Below are positions 33,498-45,695 of a stretch of DNA of 64,000 nt, one piece after another. The stretch spans positions 124,233,977-124,297,976 of the forward strand of contig CM062815.1 of NCBI GenBank assembly GCA_031772625.1, in the 5' to 3' direction. The stretch comes from Pinus tabuliformis (taxonomy: Eukaryota > Streptophyta > Pinopsida > Pinales > Pinaceae). The notes below the pieces were generated by a model. The model saw nothing but the letters and a program-made list of their open reading frames with translations, did no database searches and had not been told where the DNA came from. The translations under genes and the position numbers were made by a program. Numbering within the stretch: the first letter of the stretch is position 1; each line of letters starts with the position of its first letter.

Positions 33498-34024
33498 GTA
33501 AGTAACGTTCCTCCCTCCTGTAAGCATTGTTTCCTTCCAAGTGTCACTGTTTTCCCCTCCTGACCTCTGGCTTATCTCTTTCACTAGGGTTTATCATTTT
33601 TACTTAGCGTTTCTCTCATTTCGTGCTTGATAGTTTGCCCTAGCCTTTTCCCCCATGCCTGCACCCAGAAAGTGTGTTTTGTCTTAACCTTGATCCCCTC
33701 ACTTTTATCAGTAAGCCTAAAATCCATTCCTCTAAGGGTGACCCTGGCCTCCCAAGGCCATTTAGTGCCTTCTTTGAGCTTCTGTGAGCCTTATTCACAC
33801 GTCCTACGATTGCAATACCATTCCCCATGTGACTTCGCGACTTCACGACCTCCATCTGGTTGTGACTTGCGACCACCATCCTGTTGTGCAACTTGCAACC
33901 AGATTTCATAAACCATGACCTTGTGACCTCATTTGCACCACGACCTATGATCTCAGTCATTTAGTTGCATTCTTGAAATATGTGACCATGCAACTTGCCT
34001 TCTTCGCTACTTTCCCGTCATCAG
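33498..34024 (+). other. Putative intron between LTR promoter and LTR ORF
   Basis: A donor CCG-GTAAGT at 33498 and a pyrimidine-rich acceptor ending CCGTCATCAG at 34024 bracket 527 bases between the expected start site and the ORF ATG at 34064. In the 3' LTR the donor region is deleted and the acceptor AG reads GG. Confidence 0.45.
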
Positions 34025-34063
34025 CTAAGACTTATTTTTGTTTTGCGGTTTCAATTGATTTTC

Positions 34064-37000
34064 ATGCCATCTGTCTCATCGTGGGACTATGTTTTTGACA
34101 TGCCAAGTGACGTCGAGCTTGAGTGCATATCCATTTCTTCTTTCGAAGATGAAATGGGTCACCCAACCACTAAAGCTGCTCAAGGCACCTTGGGAAGTGG
34201 GGCATGGGAGGTCGATCTAGAAGAAAAGCCACCTATCTTCGGAGACACTGCTTACAACATAAGTAAAACCACTAGGCTCTCCTGGTATACTATCTACAAG
34301 GAATTTTCTAAAAAAGATATTCCAGAAACACAAGAAGACTTCCAGGTATATATCAACGTCAAGAACTCAAAGTTACATAAAGTAGCGACACATCCCCTAG
34401 TGTTCCTGTGCGCATAAACCATCGAATGGATCTTGCAGTGTAGAGATACAGATGACTGGATGATCAAGGGTCATGACAGATCACCCATAGCCACCATCTC
34501 TCCAATAGACATCAACACCTACTATAGATTTCCAGAGTGGCAGTAGACTTTTAACTCCAAGTGGCTCTCTGGGTTCACAACCCCAATGAAAGACATCTTA
34601 AAGGATTGGTTGCAAGACCTGACAAAATTCCGGGTCAAGATAGACTAGGATTACAAGACAAAGGGGTTACGCAAAGTATATCAATTAATCACTGTGATGA
34701 TGTGCTGGTTATATGGCAAGGTAGAATGTGATGTCTTTTTTGGCACATGGGTCCCTCTCATGTATGTTGTTAGCACTCAAGGAAATATTTTTAATTGGAC
34801 AAGCATCCTCTCATCGTCTTTGAAGACAAACATGGATGCAGCCAAAATCCTACCCCTCAAGCAGCCTCCGAAATTTTATATGTCATCATACCTCCTTGAT
34901 GTTGTTTGTTCGAGGTGCTACCTCAAGCGCTAGAGCTATAATTGGGACACATCAGTGGCCCAACCTGTCCATTACCACTATAAAGTCTTTTGGGACACAA
35001 CTTATAGAGGCATGTTGGATGTAATATCCGAAACATTTATTATCCCATTATACCAACTACTGTTGGGGGAAGAATTACCTTATATGTCACAGAGAGCCAT
35101 GAAGACCATGGTCAAAGTAGCTCATTGGTTACCCATTGATGAAGGAATAGTCGCCAGAGTGTTCGGTAATCATAAAGCTCCTCATGCTCTTCCCAAGTTC
35201 ATCATGGATAGGACACTTCTGTGAGAGGTCTGTTACCAAATGACACAAGGTTTCTCGAAGGTTTTGAACAAAAGCAAGAAGAAATCATGGCCACCTTTTC
35301 CTCTCACTATTGGGACATACGTGGTAGAACACTTCAAACAGGTAGAAGCAGAAGCTGAAGCTTTAGATGAGAGCCATTTCGTGACCTTGAATTACTGAAC
35401 ATATGATCCTGAGAAATTCGTAGCTGCCCATTGCAAGAAGACGAAATTCAGTTGGCCTAATGCCCACACCAAGAAGGATCTTGAGGATGGGATTAGGAAT
35501 TGGTATAACTCCGTGAGGGAAATCAGCCCAAGCGAACAACAAGCCATTGAGGACGAGCTCCTCCATGATCCCAGAAGGACGTAAGCCTCAGAGAAAGAGT
35601 TTCAACCTGAAGAAACAACGACACGAAACACCAAAGGGTGCCGAGGAATCAAGGAAACGCAAAGGAAAAGAGGTTGTAGACCTCCTAAGCAATAATGAAG
35701 AAGAGGAAGTTACACTCGTACAAAGAAATTCCAAATTGGCAAGGAGCAAGTGAGAGCTCAAGAGCTCAAGGGAACTGGAAAGCAAACAATCTTAGTACTT
35801 CGGCGACTAGAGCCAGAATGAGAAAAGGGGAAAATAAGAAGAGGAGAAAGGGTGAGAGGAAGAAGAAAAGAAAGCACAAGATGAGATAGAGAGAAAAATC
35901 AAGAAGAAGCTGAAAAGAAAAAACAAGCAGAGGAAGCTGAAAGGAGAAAACAAGAGGAGAACAAAATATTAGAATAAGAGATGAAGAACATGGAGGAACT
36001 AGAGAGGAAATGGGCACTAGAAGACAGATAAAAGAGGCAGTGGGAAGAAGAGCTTAGGATGGAAAAGGAAAAGGAAATCGAGAAAAATGAACAAGGGGAG
36101 ACAAGCAAAGCAGTCGATTTCGACTCAAGACAAGGTGAGCTTCCTCCCTTAGATGTACCTCCCACTACTCCCCTCACTGGTGAACACCTTCCCCTCTCAG
36201 AGCTGGGCATCTCAGAAGATCAAGACGAGGAGGTATTAGATCTTACTAAAATCACATTTGATGAAATAAAACTCAAAATTGTACAGGAGAGGAAGATATA
36301 TTGTAGCAAGAACCCAACTAACCCATTGTTAGTAACTACGACAACGAATATCATGCCTAATATCACGACAAATCCTCAAATGATCCCCTCTGTCGAAACA
36401 ACTTTCATGGCTACCACAGAACACAACATAGCCCGAATGAGTAAACAAATTATAGACTTGCAAAATAGGCTATATGCATCCGAGCAAAGGGCCACCATGG
36501 AAGAATAGGAGCAAAAAATGATGGAGGAGGAGAACGCAACACTCTGCTTATTACACACAAGCTCACTAGAATTCCAAGCAGTAATTGCATCAGAAGCAAA
36601 GACCCGAAGGGACACCATGGTAGTAGTTCATGAGGAAATGAAAAAACTACACCACACTGCAGCACCCATTGTGGCCATTCAAACTCACACAAAAGAGAGG
36701 GTCACCATGCTCAAAGAAGCCATGATCACTTTGGATAGAATGCACGAATGGTCTTAAAAGTACCCTGAAGCCCCGACAGTGGTCCCTAGGAAAGATTAGA
36801 TTGCTATGCAAAATACTAGGTGCAAACTTCATATCAAAGTTCAGTCCAAAGATAAATTAGACAAAGATATGGAGAGGGTGCTGGCCTCCTACAGACAATT
36901 GTTTAGTAGCTTGGAATCAGTGATTCAACTACATGGGGTCCCCTCTATAGGGGATGTTGGATAGGTAAAAATTCAGGAGGAGATCAACAATGCAGTATAG

Positions 37001-37303
37001 GCATTTGTAGAGACATATAGACAAGCAGCCCATATGGGAGACATGCCGATCACCAAAGAAAATATCAAGAGTTATGTAGTAGAACCGGTGAGGCTATACA
37101 CCAAGTTAGGTACCTTGAATAATCATGTGTACGCCAAATGGAACACCCTCCTCCCGGATGCACTTGAGTGCTTACATCGACATGATGAAGACCAACCATG
37201 AATCTCTCCTATTGTGGTAGAATACAACATATGGCACACTTATCTGAGAGAACATCTCTGGCTTAACATTCCAGAACTTGCCAATAGTAGATCAGTCAAT
37301 TAG
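34064..37303 (+). pseudogene. LTR-embedded ORF, 5' LTR copy (about 1,080 codons)
   Basis: From ATG 34064 to TAG 37301-37303 is exactly 1,080 codons, with several stops and compensating small indels (for example near 35570). Parts in order: an acidic N-terminus (S-S-W-D-Y-V-F-D-M), a globular middle (Y-K-V-F-W-D-T-T-Y-R-G-M-L-D-V, H-W-L-P-I-D-E-G, H-A-L-P-K-F), a long Lys/Glu-rich coiled-coil-like stretch (about 35600-36080), an acidic segment (L-D-L-T-K-I-T-F-D-E-I) and a C-terminal helical part with T-H-T-K-E-R-V. I saw no zinc knuckle, protease, polymerase or membrane segment. Function unknown. The same ORF exists in the 3' LTR, so it is part of the LTR itself. Confidence 0.7.
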
Positions 37304-38170
37304 GTTGATAGCCATTTTTGTGATATTGTGTACTACTGTAGTACAAAATTCCCCGTGAATGTGAAATGTCATGTAGAATGCCAAGAGTCATCTGGTAGAT
37401 GAAAGGTCATGAGGTAGCCCAAGAGTCAAGGGTAGAACAAGGGTCACTTTTATCCTGTAAATATAACTTCATGCCTCATTTGTACGGGCTTTTACTGACG
37501 ACTACTTTGGAGATACATATATATATTACTTGTGAGAATTTATGTCCTTCTAATTAATACAAGAGTTGATTGTACGTCTTCACTATTTGATTCTTCAAAT
37601 TTCTATGTGCTTGTGCCATGAGTATTTTCTTCACTTGATTGATTGAATGTTCCTAAAAGCTATTCGATGTGCGGTCTCCTCACATGTTGTTTCATACTTC
37701 AAATCTGGTTTTGCTACGTTTGAATGGTATTTGTCTTACTAACTCTATGCTCATGCTCGTGAATTATTTCTTTTGGTATTAGTATAATATGTCTTGAATA
37801 AACAATTATGTACGCTTATAAATGGCTGATTGTTGTGAACTGATTTGCAATCATTAAGCGTTATTTATCTAATATACATAAGCCTTATCTAAAGTCTTGC
37901 TAATAGTAACTTTATATAAGGTTGTGTTGTTTACATTTTGGCTATTCATGCTATATATTGTACAGGATTCTCTTGTGTTTATTCAATTTCGCACATTCGA
38001 TTAAGTTCATATCCCACCTCCATTTGAAGCTAGCTCTACAAAACTGAATAGTAGCCGAGCATACATACTGGAAGGGATCACCAACACACACGGTTTAGGA
38101 TCTATTTGGGAACCTACATCGGGTAGATCCCCTTGACTGTTGGTGTAAAATTCTAGCACATCAATAGATT

Positions 38171-38188
38171 TGGCGCTAGAAGGAGGGC
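38171..38188 (+). promoter_or_regulatory. Gypsy-A primer-binding site
   Basis: TGGCGCTAGAAGGAGGGC begins five bases (GATTT with overlap) after the LTR end, starting with the TGG needed to pair with a tRNA CCA end. Which tRNA it matches I cannot check. Confidence 0.65.
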
Positions 38189-38752
38189 GGTGGTAAGCAC
38201 TAAAATCCCTCCTCACACAGAGACTTCCCATCAGGGAAGTAACCAACATCAGCCTCCCATTCTCCCTAAGATACCATACAATCCCCCTTTGGGGCCACCC
38301 TTCGCAAAACCACTCTGGGAAGAACCCCGTATTCCCCTCCTTGAAGATCCCTAGGAGGAGAGGAACTCCCTATGTACGAAGTCACTAGCGAGCAACTTAG
38401 GGCTCTGCACCCTATCACTTGACAATTTGTCAGGGGTATAAAATGCATTCCCACCACTAAATCCCTAGCCAATTCTTGTACCTCCAACCTTCAACATACG
38501 TGTCAAGGCATCCTGGTTAACTCTATATCGCAGTTAATCAGCCTAGCCCTGGATGACTATGTAGACGCTATTGAGAGACTATCTATCGAAGGATTGGAAA
38601 GCCAGCTTGAAGATGAAGAAGGTGAGCCTAAGAATACCTTTACTAGCGAAAATAACCGGATACATCGAGAGGAAATACACAGGAACAACTGACGAATCAC
38701 TAAGGAAACCCCTGTTAACAATCAACCTCTCACTGGGGGCACTCATGGGATC
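38189..38752 (+). other. Gypsy-A leader before gag
   Basis: Between the primer site and the recognisable gag frame there is no clear coding sequence of known type; short open frames occur in two phases. Confidence 0.4.
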
Positions 38753-39583
38753 TTGGGAAAAGGAGCTGGGGACTACCTTAGAGATCGTATAAACTTCTAT
38801 AACAATCAACATTTCTTGAGAAATATGAGAAACACTTGGAATGTGAGAAGCACTAGATATCTAGGACACCTCAGAGTGCCTCTAAGAGAAGGCAGGCACC
38901 CCCTTGGCACCAGCGGGGGGTCAGACACAGATAGTGAATTAGAAGGCAATGATCGCTACCTCCTTTTCAACCCTAGAGCAAACCATTGTCCCCCGCCACT
39001 GGCCTGGATGGCTCAATCCCCTTTAAAACTTAGAGGCCTACTTCATGATATGCCTCACCATTCTGAGAAACACCTCTTGAAGTTCGACCCGGAGAAAGGG
39101 ACCTCAACCGATGACCACATTAGCAATTTCTACTTGGCTTTGCAAATGATGAAGGTCCAGTTCGACGATGTAGCATGTTGCTTATTCCTGCACACCCTTG
39201 AAAATAAATTGGCTACTTGGTATTGGGCGCTACTTGTCGCCTCCATCCGAATGTGGGATGAGTTCCGAAAATCCTTTCTAAACAAATTCGCAGAAGATAA
39301 GGCACCTTCCATGCGCATCACCGAGCTCAGCATGCTAAAATGCCATAAGAAGGAGAAGGTGAAAGATTTAAATCAACGTGTCACCACCATTCTTAACAAA
39401 TTCCCCATGGATGTAGCCCTTGATGATTCCATCATGAATGATTATTACACAAGGGCCCTACCACGGGACATTGCCGTGTTCATTAAGCGTGAAGCAAAAC
39501 TCACTCTGGTAGAGAATATTGCTGCTACGCTTGAGGTTGGAAAGGATCTTCTTTTGATCGGTGCCTTGGAACATGAGTCGTGA
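38753..39583 (+). pseudogene. Gypsy-A gag (Retrotrans_gag)
   Basis: The frame holds L-L-K-F-D-P-E-K-G-T, Y-L-A-L-Q-M-M and W-D-E-F-R-K-S-F-L-N-K-F, the core of the plant Gypsy capsid domain, and ends at a TGA. The start codon is not certain. The same frame continues into the next entry, so the TGA is a decay mutation and not a natural end. Confidence 0.8.
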
Positions 39584-39634
39584 GAAGACACAAAGTCATC
39601 CAGTAAGAAAAACTAGGCCTCCTCAAATAAAACA

Positions 39635-40444
39635 ATGGATAAGGATAAATACTCCTTCAATTTCGAGGGACTGACCAAATCTCTAAAGCAACTAACTAAC
39701 AAAGTATCTAAGCTACAGCGGAGAACCAATGATACTTTGGGAGGGGCCAAGCCCGCTAAGTCCTTCTTATGGAAGGCTAATAATCTTCCCCTTAAAGTCT
39801 CACAAAATCCCAACCCAACCTTCAATGTGGAAGAGTTAGGAAAGGATAACTTCTGCACTTTCCATCAAGCCTCGCACTCTGAAAAAACCTACCCGCAATG
39901 GCTCCATAAAATGATCGCCGTTGTCACCCAATTGTTAGAAGACCAAGCCATCGGGGAAGCAGAAGAGGAAACTGACGATTCGGGAGAAGATGATCCTCCC
40001 CTTGGTGACGATTCTCTATCTGTTGTGTTAACTTTCGAGGTCATCTGTGGAGGAGATGTGTGCACCACACAAGAAGCCTTCATTAGGGATGCTCTCCAAA
40101 AACCTCCCAAAAGTTACAATCTCAGGAGTAAAGGTGTTGTAGTAGACCCTACCTTGGAAGACAAGAAAAGGGATTTGTTGTGTAGGATCTTACCCTCGAC
40201 TGATACCAGCCAACCGTCCTCGTCGTCACCTAGAGAAACAGATGATCTATGCCTGAACAAATCAACAACCAACACAAAAAGAGACCCTTCCACACCTAGG
40301 AATGCATCTGAATGGGTTACCGCTAAAACCACCATGGCAGCACTGCACGTAACACAAGAATATTCATCTGTGGATTTAGATTACAATATCATCGAAGATT
40401 TGAAGAAAATGCAAGCTAATATCTCATTATACGAGTTGTGCTAA
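39635..40444 (+). pseudogene. Gypsy-A gag C-terminus and linker
   Basis: It has C-T-F-H-x4-H-S-E-K-T-Y-P-Q-W, a C-x2-H-x4-H-x4-C-like finger whose last Cys is now Tyr. An acidic stretch (E-E-E-T-D-D-S-G-E-D-D) and a Ser-rich linker follow. Same frame as the gag and protease parts around it. Confidence 0.7.
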
Positions 40445-40825
40445 TTGACTGCTCAACATGAGATAATATCCAAAGCCTTTGCCTTTTTTCCTACCCTTGC
40501 TAAGCCCTCCATGTCAAACAAGGTAAACTCTGGAGGCCGATCCCCAGTTGTGGTCAACCTCCAAGCTATAGTGAATGCTACAAACATCAACTCGAGAGGC
40601 TCAACTCCCCCATTCCTCTTAACCTATGATATGTTTAATTTCAATGTCCACAACCGCCTCGTCAATTCTGTTGCATCAACCAACATTATTCCCTGGTCGG
40701 TATGCAAGAAGTTGAACATTCAACTAGAAAAAACCGACACCAAAGTTATCCAACTTGACATGTGTCAAGTCCCAGCCATAGGAGAATTAAATAATGTCAT
40801 CATTCAGTTATCTTCTAATTCCTGA
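40445..40825 (+). pseudogene. Gypsy-A protease, catalytic triad lost
   Basis: The retropepsin site reads N-S-V-A-S-T-N-I where D-S-G-A-S-T-N-I is expected, so the catalytic Asp is replaced by Asn. The flanking V-H-N-R-L-V and P-W-S-V-C-K-K-L are typical. The fold normally releases the mature proteins. Confidence 0.75.
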
Positions 40826-40996
40826 GTTCACCAGTGTATTGAAATAATCTTCATGGAAATCCCAGAAGGCTATGGTATTCTTCTAAAAACGGATTGGTCT
40901 TGCAAGCATTAGGGCTACTTCACCATACATTGGTCTCACTTGTGGCTGCCTTACAAATGAAGGAATAACCAGATTAGGATAAATAGTGAGCCTTGT

Positions 40997-41704
40997 ATGA
41001 AACATACTGTAACCGACCTTGAAGGCTCTAATGAGCCAATTAGTTATGCTCAAAAGGATATACGAGTATGCCTCCTTGAATCTTTATTCAAGTGCTATCA
41101 ACCTCAGACATCAACCGTGTCCCCAGATACCCAGGTTGAAATTCTCATGCAAACCTCAAGCCTCGACATCAAGATTTTTTCCTTAAACTTACATATGTCA
41201 AGTTTACCTTCCCTTAACACAGAGACATGGATTTTGTATTATGACAGAATGGAAACCCACGATGGAGTAGGAGTGGGATGTGTCATGCTAAATCCCAAAG
41301 CAGATAGGATTTTGATCTCTTGCAGGTTAGAATTCCAATGTACCAACAACACTGCGGAATATGAGGCATTGGTTCTCGGCCTCAAAAAGGCCATCGACCT
41401 AAAAGTAGACTACCTGAAAGTGATTGGGGATTCAGAAATCATTATGAGACAGGTACACAATACCATCCATTGTTTGTCCCTGCATCTAAAGAATTACCAG
41501 CAAGAGGTATGGCATCTCATAAATTCTTTTAAAGCTTTCAATATCATTTCTATTCCTAGATTTAACAATGCTGCTGCTGACGCTCTAGCTAATGTTGCAG
41601 CTAGATTCACACCCCTTAGAAATGGTCTTTCTATTGAAATTATGTATAAGCTAGTGGTATTAGACAACATAACTAACTTGTGCATGTTCAATGATGACCA
41701 ATAG
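40997..41704 (+). pseudogene. Gypsy-A first RNase H domain (RVT_3-like), before reverse transcriptase
   Basis: From about 41230 the frame has Y-Y-D-R-M-E and G-V-G-C-V-M, T-N-N-T-A-E-Y-E-A-L, V-I-G-D-S-E-I-I and N-N-A-A-A-D-A-L-A, so the four acidic residues D, E, D and D of an RNase H fold are kept. It has the same frame as gag and reverse transcriptase and lies between protease and polymerase. A second, ordinary Gypsy RNase H follows the polymerase. Plant elements with two RNase H domains are known; this one may replace or support the connection domain. Confidence 0.8.
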
Positions 41705-42069
41705 ATTCTGGAGTTCATGGAAAACACAGAAGTATTCAAAGACACAACTATCAACGAAGAGGGACATGAGAAATCGTTACAAGACGAAGTAGATTCGTGA
41801 AAGGGAAACCCCTTGCCTAAAGGGATGGTGTCATTGGAGAAATTGTTCGACCTCTAGAATCATTTCAGAGGTCTTCCAAATACCAAGACACATAGTTCCA
41901 CCCTCTTGCATGGGCAAATCAACCTTGGAACCAAGTCAAACCCCAAGTACATTAACTTGGGAACAAGGTGCACCCCAGAGGAAAGACATGCATTCATCAA
42001 CTTATTTCGTAAGTACTGCGATGTATTTTCTTGGGCTTATGGTGACTTGAAGATGTATGACACTTAGAT

Positions 42070-42790
42070 TATTCAGCATGTTATCCCTACCAAAGAGGGG
42101 GTCAAACCATTCTAGCAGAAACTGAGGAAGGTGCATCCAATGTTGGAACCCATCATATAGAAGGAACTAAAGAAATTGTTGGATGCTCACATTATTTTTA
42201 AGGTCAGGCAGTCGACATGGGTATCTAACCTGGTACCAGTGAGGAAACAATCTGGAGAGATAAGTCTATGCATCGATTTTCGGAACCTTAATCATGCGTC
42301 AGACAAAGATAACTACCCAATTCCCTCCATGGAGCAAATCCTCCAAACCGTCTTAGGAGCCGAAGTCTTCTCTCTACTGGATGGATTCTCCGGTTATAAT
42401 AAGGTTCTGGTATCAAAACCGGACAAGATCAAGACAACATTTCGGACAAAGTGGGGGACATTTGCATTTCACCGTATGCCATTTGGACTCATAAATTCCA
42501 AGGCAACTTTCTAAAGAGTTATGGATATTTCTTTCCAAGGGCTAATGGGTCAGAGTGTGGTGGTCTAACTAGATGATGCCACCATTTTTTCAAAGAAAAG
42601 GAGTGACCATCTGTAGCACTTGAAACATATTTTCAAAAGATGCTAGAAATACGAGATCTCTCTCAACACTAAGAAGAGCATATTTTTGGTTTCAGAAGGC
42701 AACCTACTAGGCCACATCATCACTAAGAAAGGAATCACCATAGATCCCGATTGCGTAAAAGCCATAGCACAGATCCCTTAGCTGACCACC
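42070..42790 (+). pseudogene. Gypsy-A reverse transcriptase, broken
   Basis: L-R-K-V-H-P-M-L, L-V-P-V-R-K-Q-S-G-E-I, F-S-L-L-D-G-F-S-G-Y-N and M-P-F-G-L-I-N-S follow in Gypsy order. The catalytic box near 42565 reads stop-L-D-D where Y-L-D-D is expected. Other stops sit at F-stop-R-V-M-D (CAA to TAA) and D-H-L-stop-H (CAG to TAG). Confidence 0.85.
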
Positions 42791-42799
42791 AAAAAAGGT

Positions 42800-43401
42800 A
42801 TGCAATCTTTCCTTGAAAAAATTAATTTCCTTCGCAAGTTTATTTCAGATTTTGCACAAATTGTTAAACCTTTACAGAACATGATAAAGAAGGATACAAT
42901 TTTCAAATGGCATCGGGAAGAAAAGGAATCTTTTTATCGGATTAAGGTAGAAATCGCGGAAGCACCTTCCCTTTCCAGCCTTGATTTTAACAAATATTTT
43001 ATCTTGTACACTTTCGCTTCAGATTCATCATTAGCCACAGTCCTTACCCAAAAGGAATGTGATCACGATGAACATTTGATATCATTCATGAGTATAGGAC
43101 TCTAGGGGTAGAGATAAACTACCAAGACATCAATAAGCAGGCTTATGTAGTTTACTAAGTAGTGAAACACTTCAGACCATACATCCTAAAGAACCACGTC
43201 ACAGTGATGGTCCCTCATCCAACCGTCAGATCCATCTTTGTACAATGGGAGCTCGGGAAGAAGAGAGACAACTGGATGACATCCCTCCAAGAATATGATT
43301 TAGAATTTAAGCCCTCCCACACTATGAAAGGGCATGGTCTCTGTAAACTGACCGCTGAGGCTGCTGATCATCAGAACATGGAGTCTGATCGACTGGCTTA
43401 G
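42800..43401 (+). pseudogene. Gypsy-A second RNase H (native Gypsy type), broken
   Basis: F-L-E-K-I-N-F-L-R-K-F, L-Q-N-M-I-K-K-D, Y-T-F-A-S-D-S-S, then a frameshift at about 43105-43160 and L-Q-E-Y-D-L-E-F-K and G-H-G-L-C-K-L. This is the RNase H that normally follows Gypsy reverse transcriptase; its active-site Asp residues are partly lost. Confidence 0.75.
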
Positions 43402-44739
43402 GAAATAGAAGGCTGGGAGCACGAGATTGAAATGTACCAGAATGAACTCCTCGGCTCACATGACTCCTCATCATGGTACACTGATTTAAAACAATACCTA
43501 GTGCAGGGGTCTTTTCCTGAAACCATGTCTGCTAAACAAAGGAGAGTTGTCAAGCTTAAAGCTGCCTCATATCAAATGGTCGAAGGGAACCTTTTCAAAA
43601 AGAACCACCTCGGTATGTTACTGAAATGTTTAGAATATGATGAGGCTCAACGGGTACTGAAAGATCTACATGACGGACCAGCAGGAGGCCACTATGTAGG
43701 TGACACCACGGCTCACAAGGTCATGCGAGTAGGTTTCTACTGGCCGACACTTTTCAAAGATGTTCATGCCTATGTATGTAAGTGTGTGGTTTACTGGAAG
43801 CAAGTAGGCAAACAAGCAAGGTCTTATGCTCCTCTGCAACCCATAACAGTCGAGGAAACTTTTCAACAATGGGGTTTGGATTTCATAGGAGATATCATCC
43901 CTAACTCGTCAAAGTAGCACAGGAACATACTCACAACCACCAACTATTTCACCTGATGGGTAGAGGCAATCCCATTATGAAAGGTTAATGACAATGAGGT
44001 AATATTTTTTATTAAGCAGTACATCATGGTGAGGTTCGGTGTTCCAACCTCCCTTCTTTTTGATAACGTTGCTTACTTTTCATCTTTTAAATTGTATGAT
44101 TATATCTAGAAAATAGCATCACGTTAAAACATCTAGCCGACTACTATCCCCAAGGAAACGGCCTGGCAGAATCAACCAAAAAAAAACTCATACATATCAT
44201 CAAGAAAGCCTTGCTCTCACAGTAGAATAACTGTCACAATGCCCTCAGTAACACTCTGTGGTCTGACTAGGTCACTCCTAAAACATTAATGAACACATCT
44301 CCATATTTTCTAGTCTACGGGAAAGAAGCCATCTTGCCACCCAATCTGTATCTCCCCACCCTTAGGCTGGCTCAAGAGTCACAAGGCACCCCATGCCCGT
44401 CCATTCAAAGCCGAATCGATACCTTGGTAAAACTGGAAGAAGAAAGGTCCAAAACTAAGGAAAAGTTCGCCATCCACCAAGCCTGGATCAAGAGATGGTT
44501 CGATAGGAAATCTACAGGGTCCCACAAGTTTGAGGTAGGGGACCTCGTGCTCAAGTGGGACTGAGCTCACGAGGACAAAGGAAAACACACAAAGTTTTAG
44601 GCTTTGTGGGTAGGCCCGTTCCAGATCGTAGAAAAAATTGGTCATCACACCTTCAAATTGCAAACCTTGGGAGGGCAAGTGGAACCCCTCCCAGTGAATG
44701 GCCATGACCTCAAATGTTACTTCACCTAGAAACCCCAGA
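43402..44739 (+). pseudogene. Gypsy-A integrase and C-terminal domain, broken
   Basis: The zinc part has H-D-G-P-A-G-G-H-Y and C-K-C-V-V-Y (second Cys lost). The core begins Q-W-G-L-D-F-I-G-D and is readable through R-F-G-V-P and N-G-L-A-E-S near 44158 across frames. The C-terminal part (44289-44564) has S-P-Y-F-L-V-Y-G-K-E-A and V-G-D-L-V-L-K, followed by a readable W-V-G-P-F. No chromodomain seen. Confidence 0.8.
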
Positions 44740-45695
44740 GTTTTTGGCCCCACCTTGTACTATAGTTTACCATTGCTTTCGTAGATAGTCGTCGTTTGCT
44801 GTCAGTTAGTTTCGGTTTGCTAGTTTAGTTGTTGTCTTTCGGAATAAAGTTGAGATGGCAGGTTAAAGTTAAAGAAACCCTACACTTTGGCTCCCACAGA
44901 TGCTTTTTAGAACCGTTAACGGACCAAAGCTTAAGTCGCCAGATTGGTGACAATGGGAAACTCGATGGCACGCACAAGTCCTCATTCATGCTCATGTTAG
45001 TCTGTCGTAGCTGCTTACATGGTCAAAAATCTTGAAGCAGTTCTAGCTCACATGCAATTCTGGGAATGAAAGAGAAACTAAAGAAATCGATAATGAGCAT
45101 ACACATATCTAGGAAAAACAATAAGGTCTCTGAAAAACCAAAAACATCCTCTTTGCAAATCAAATAATTCAGGATCCCTTTTCCGCCGAGGCTTCAAGCC
45201 TTCATCAAATAAGTACATATATGCATAGGAAAATAAGTGCCAATGTGCACCTCCATCCTTTCATAATAAGGGTTAAAGGACTGAGAAAGGCTTCCTGCAC
45301 AAAGAGGTGAAGCAACGACTTCATTGGGGTACTGACCAGGTTCGCTGGTAGCAGAACAATGTTTGCGACTTTTAGGTAGTGACTCCATCGGGGTATTGTT
45401 CAGGCTCATTGGTAGCAAAGCAACACCAAAGTACCATGACCGCTATACCGAGAAAACTTCAAATCTCATAGTGTAACCTCAATTTCCCTTTCGATTCCAA
45501 GACAGTGTGGGGTAGCGCTCTATTGCGTTTTCAAAGATCATGTCAAGCTAGTCAGGACAACTGACCAAGTTTGAAAGGGAGGCCTGGAATACCATTAGTG
45601 GGAACCGCAACCCCATGAAGTGATATTTACTTAAGTCCCCTTAAGTGAGGGCCGTAAATGTCAGAGATCCTAGATTCTTCCAGGGAATCGCTAAT
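44740..45695 (+). other. Gypsy-A 3' untranslated region
   Basis: No ORF supported. A pair of related segments of about 50 bp at about 45307-45353 and 45373-45423 shares GACT-CAT-GGGGTA and GGTAGCA. No clean purine tract precedes the 3' LTR. Confidence 0.45.

Larger units (their letters stand above)
32839..38166 (+). repeat. Gypsy-A 5' LTR, 5,328 bp, with embedded ORF
   Basis: Starts TGTTGTAGCTGCTGC and ends GTAAAATTCTAGCACATCAATA, where the final CA has become TA. Compared with the 3' LTR it keeps an extra block of about 0.6 kb (about 33125-33750) containing the TATA box and G-box. A long sense ORF occupies 34064-37303. Confidence 0.92.

Noticed and set aside
33627..33960. Open frames on both strands in the 5' LTR
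   Set aside because: They fall in the proposed intron of the LTR gene and have no counterpart in the 3' LTR because of the deletion.
34064..37303. LTR ORF as an envelope gene
   Set aside because: No signal peptide, no membrane segment, and its position is inside the LTR and not after integrase.
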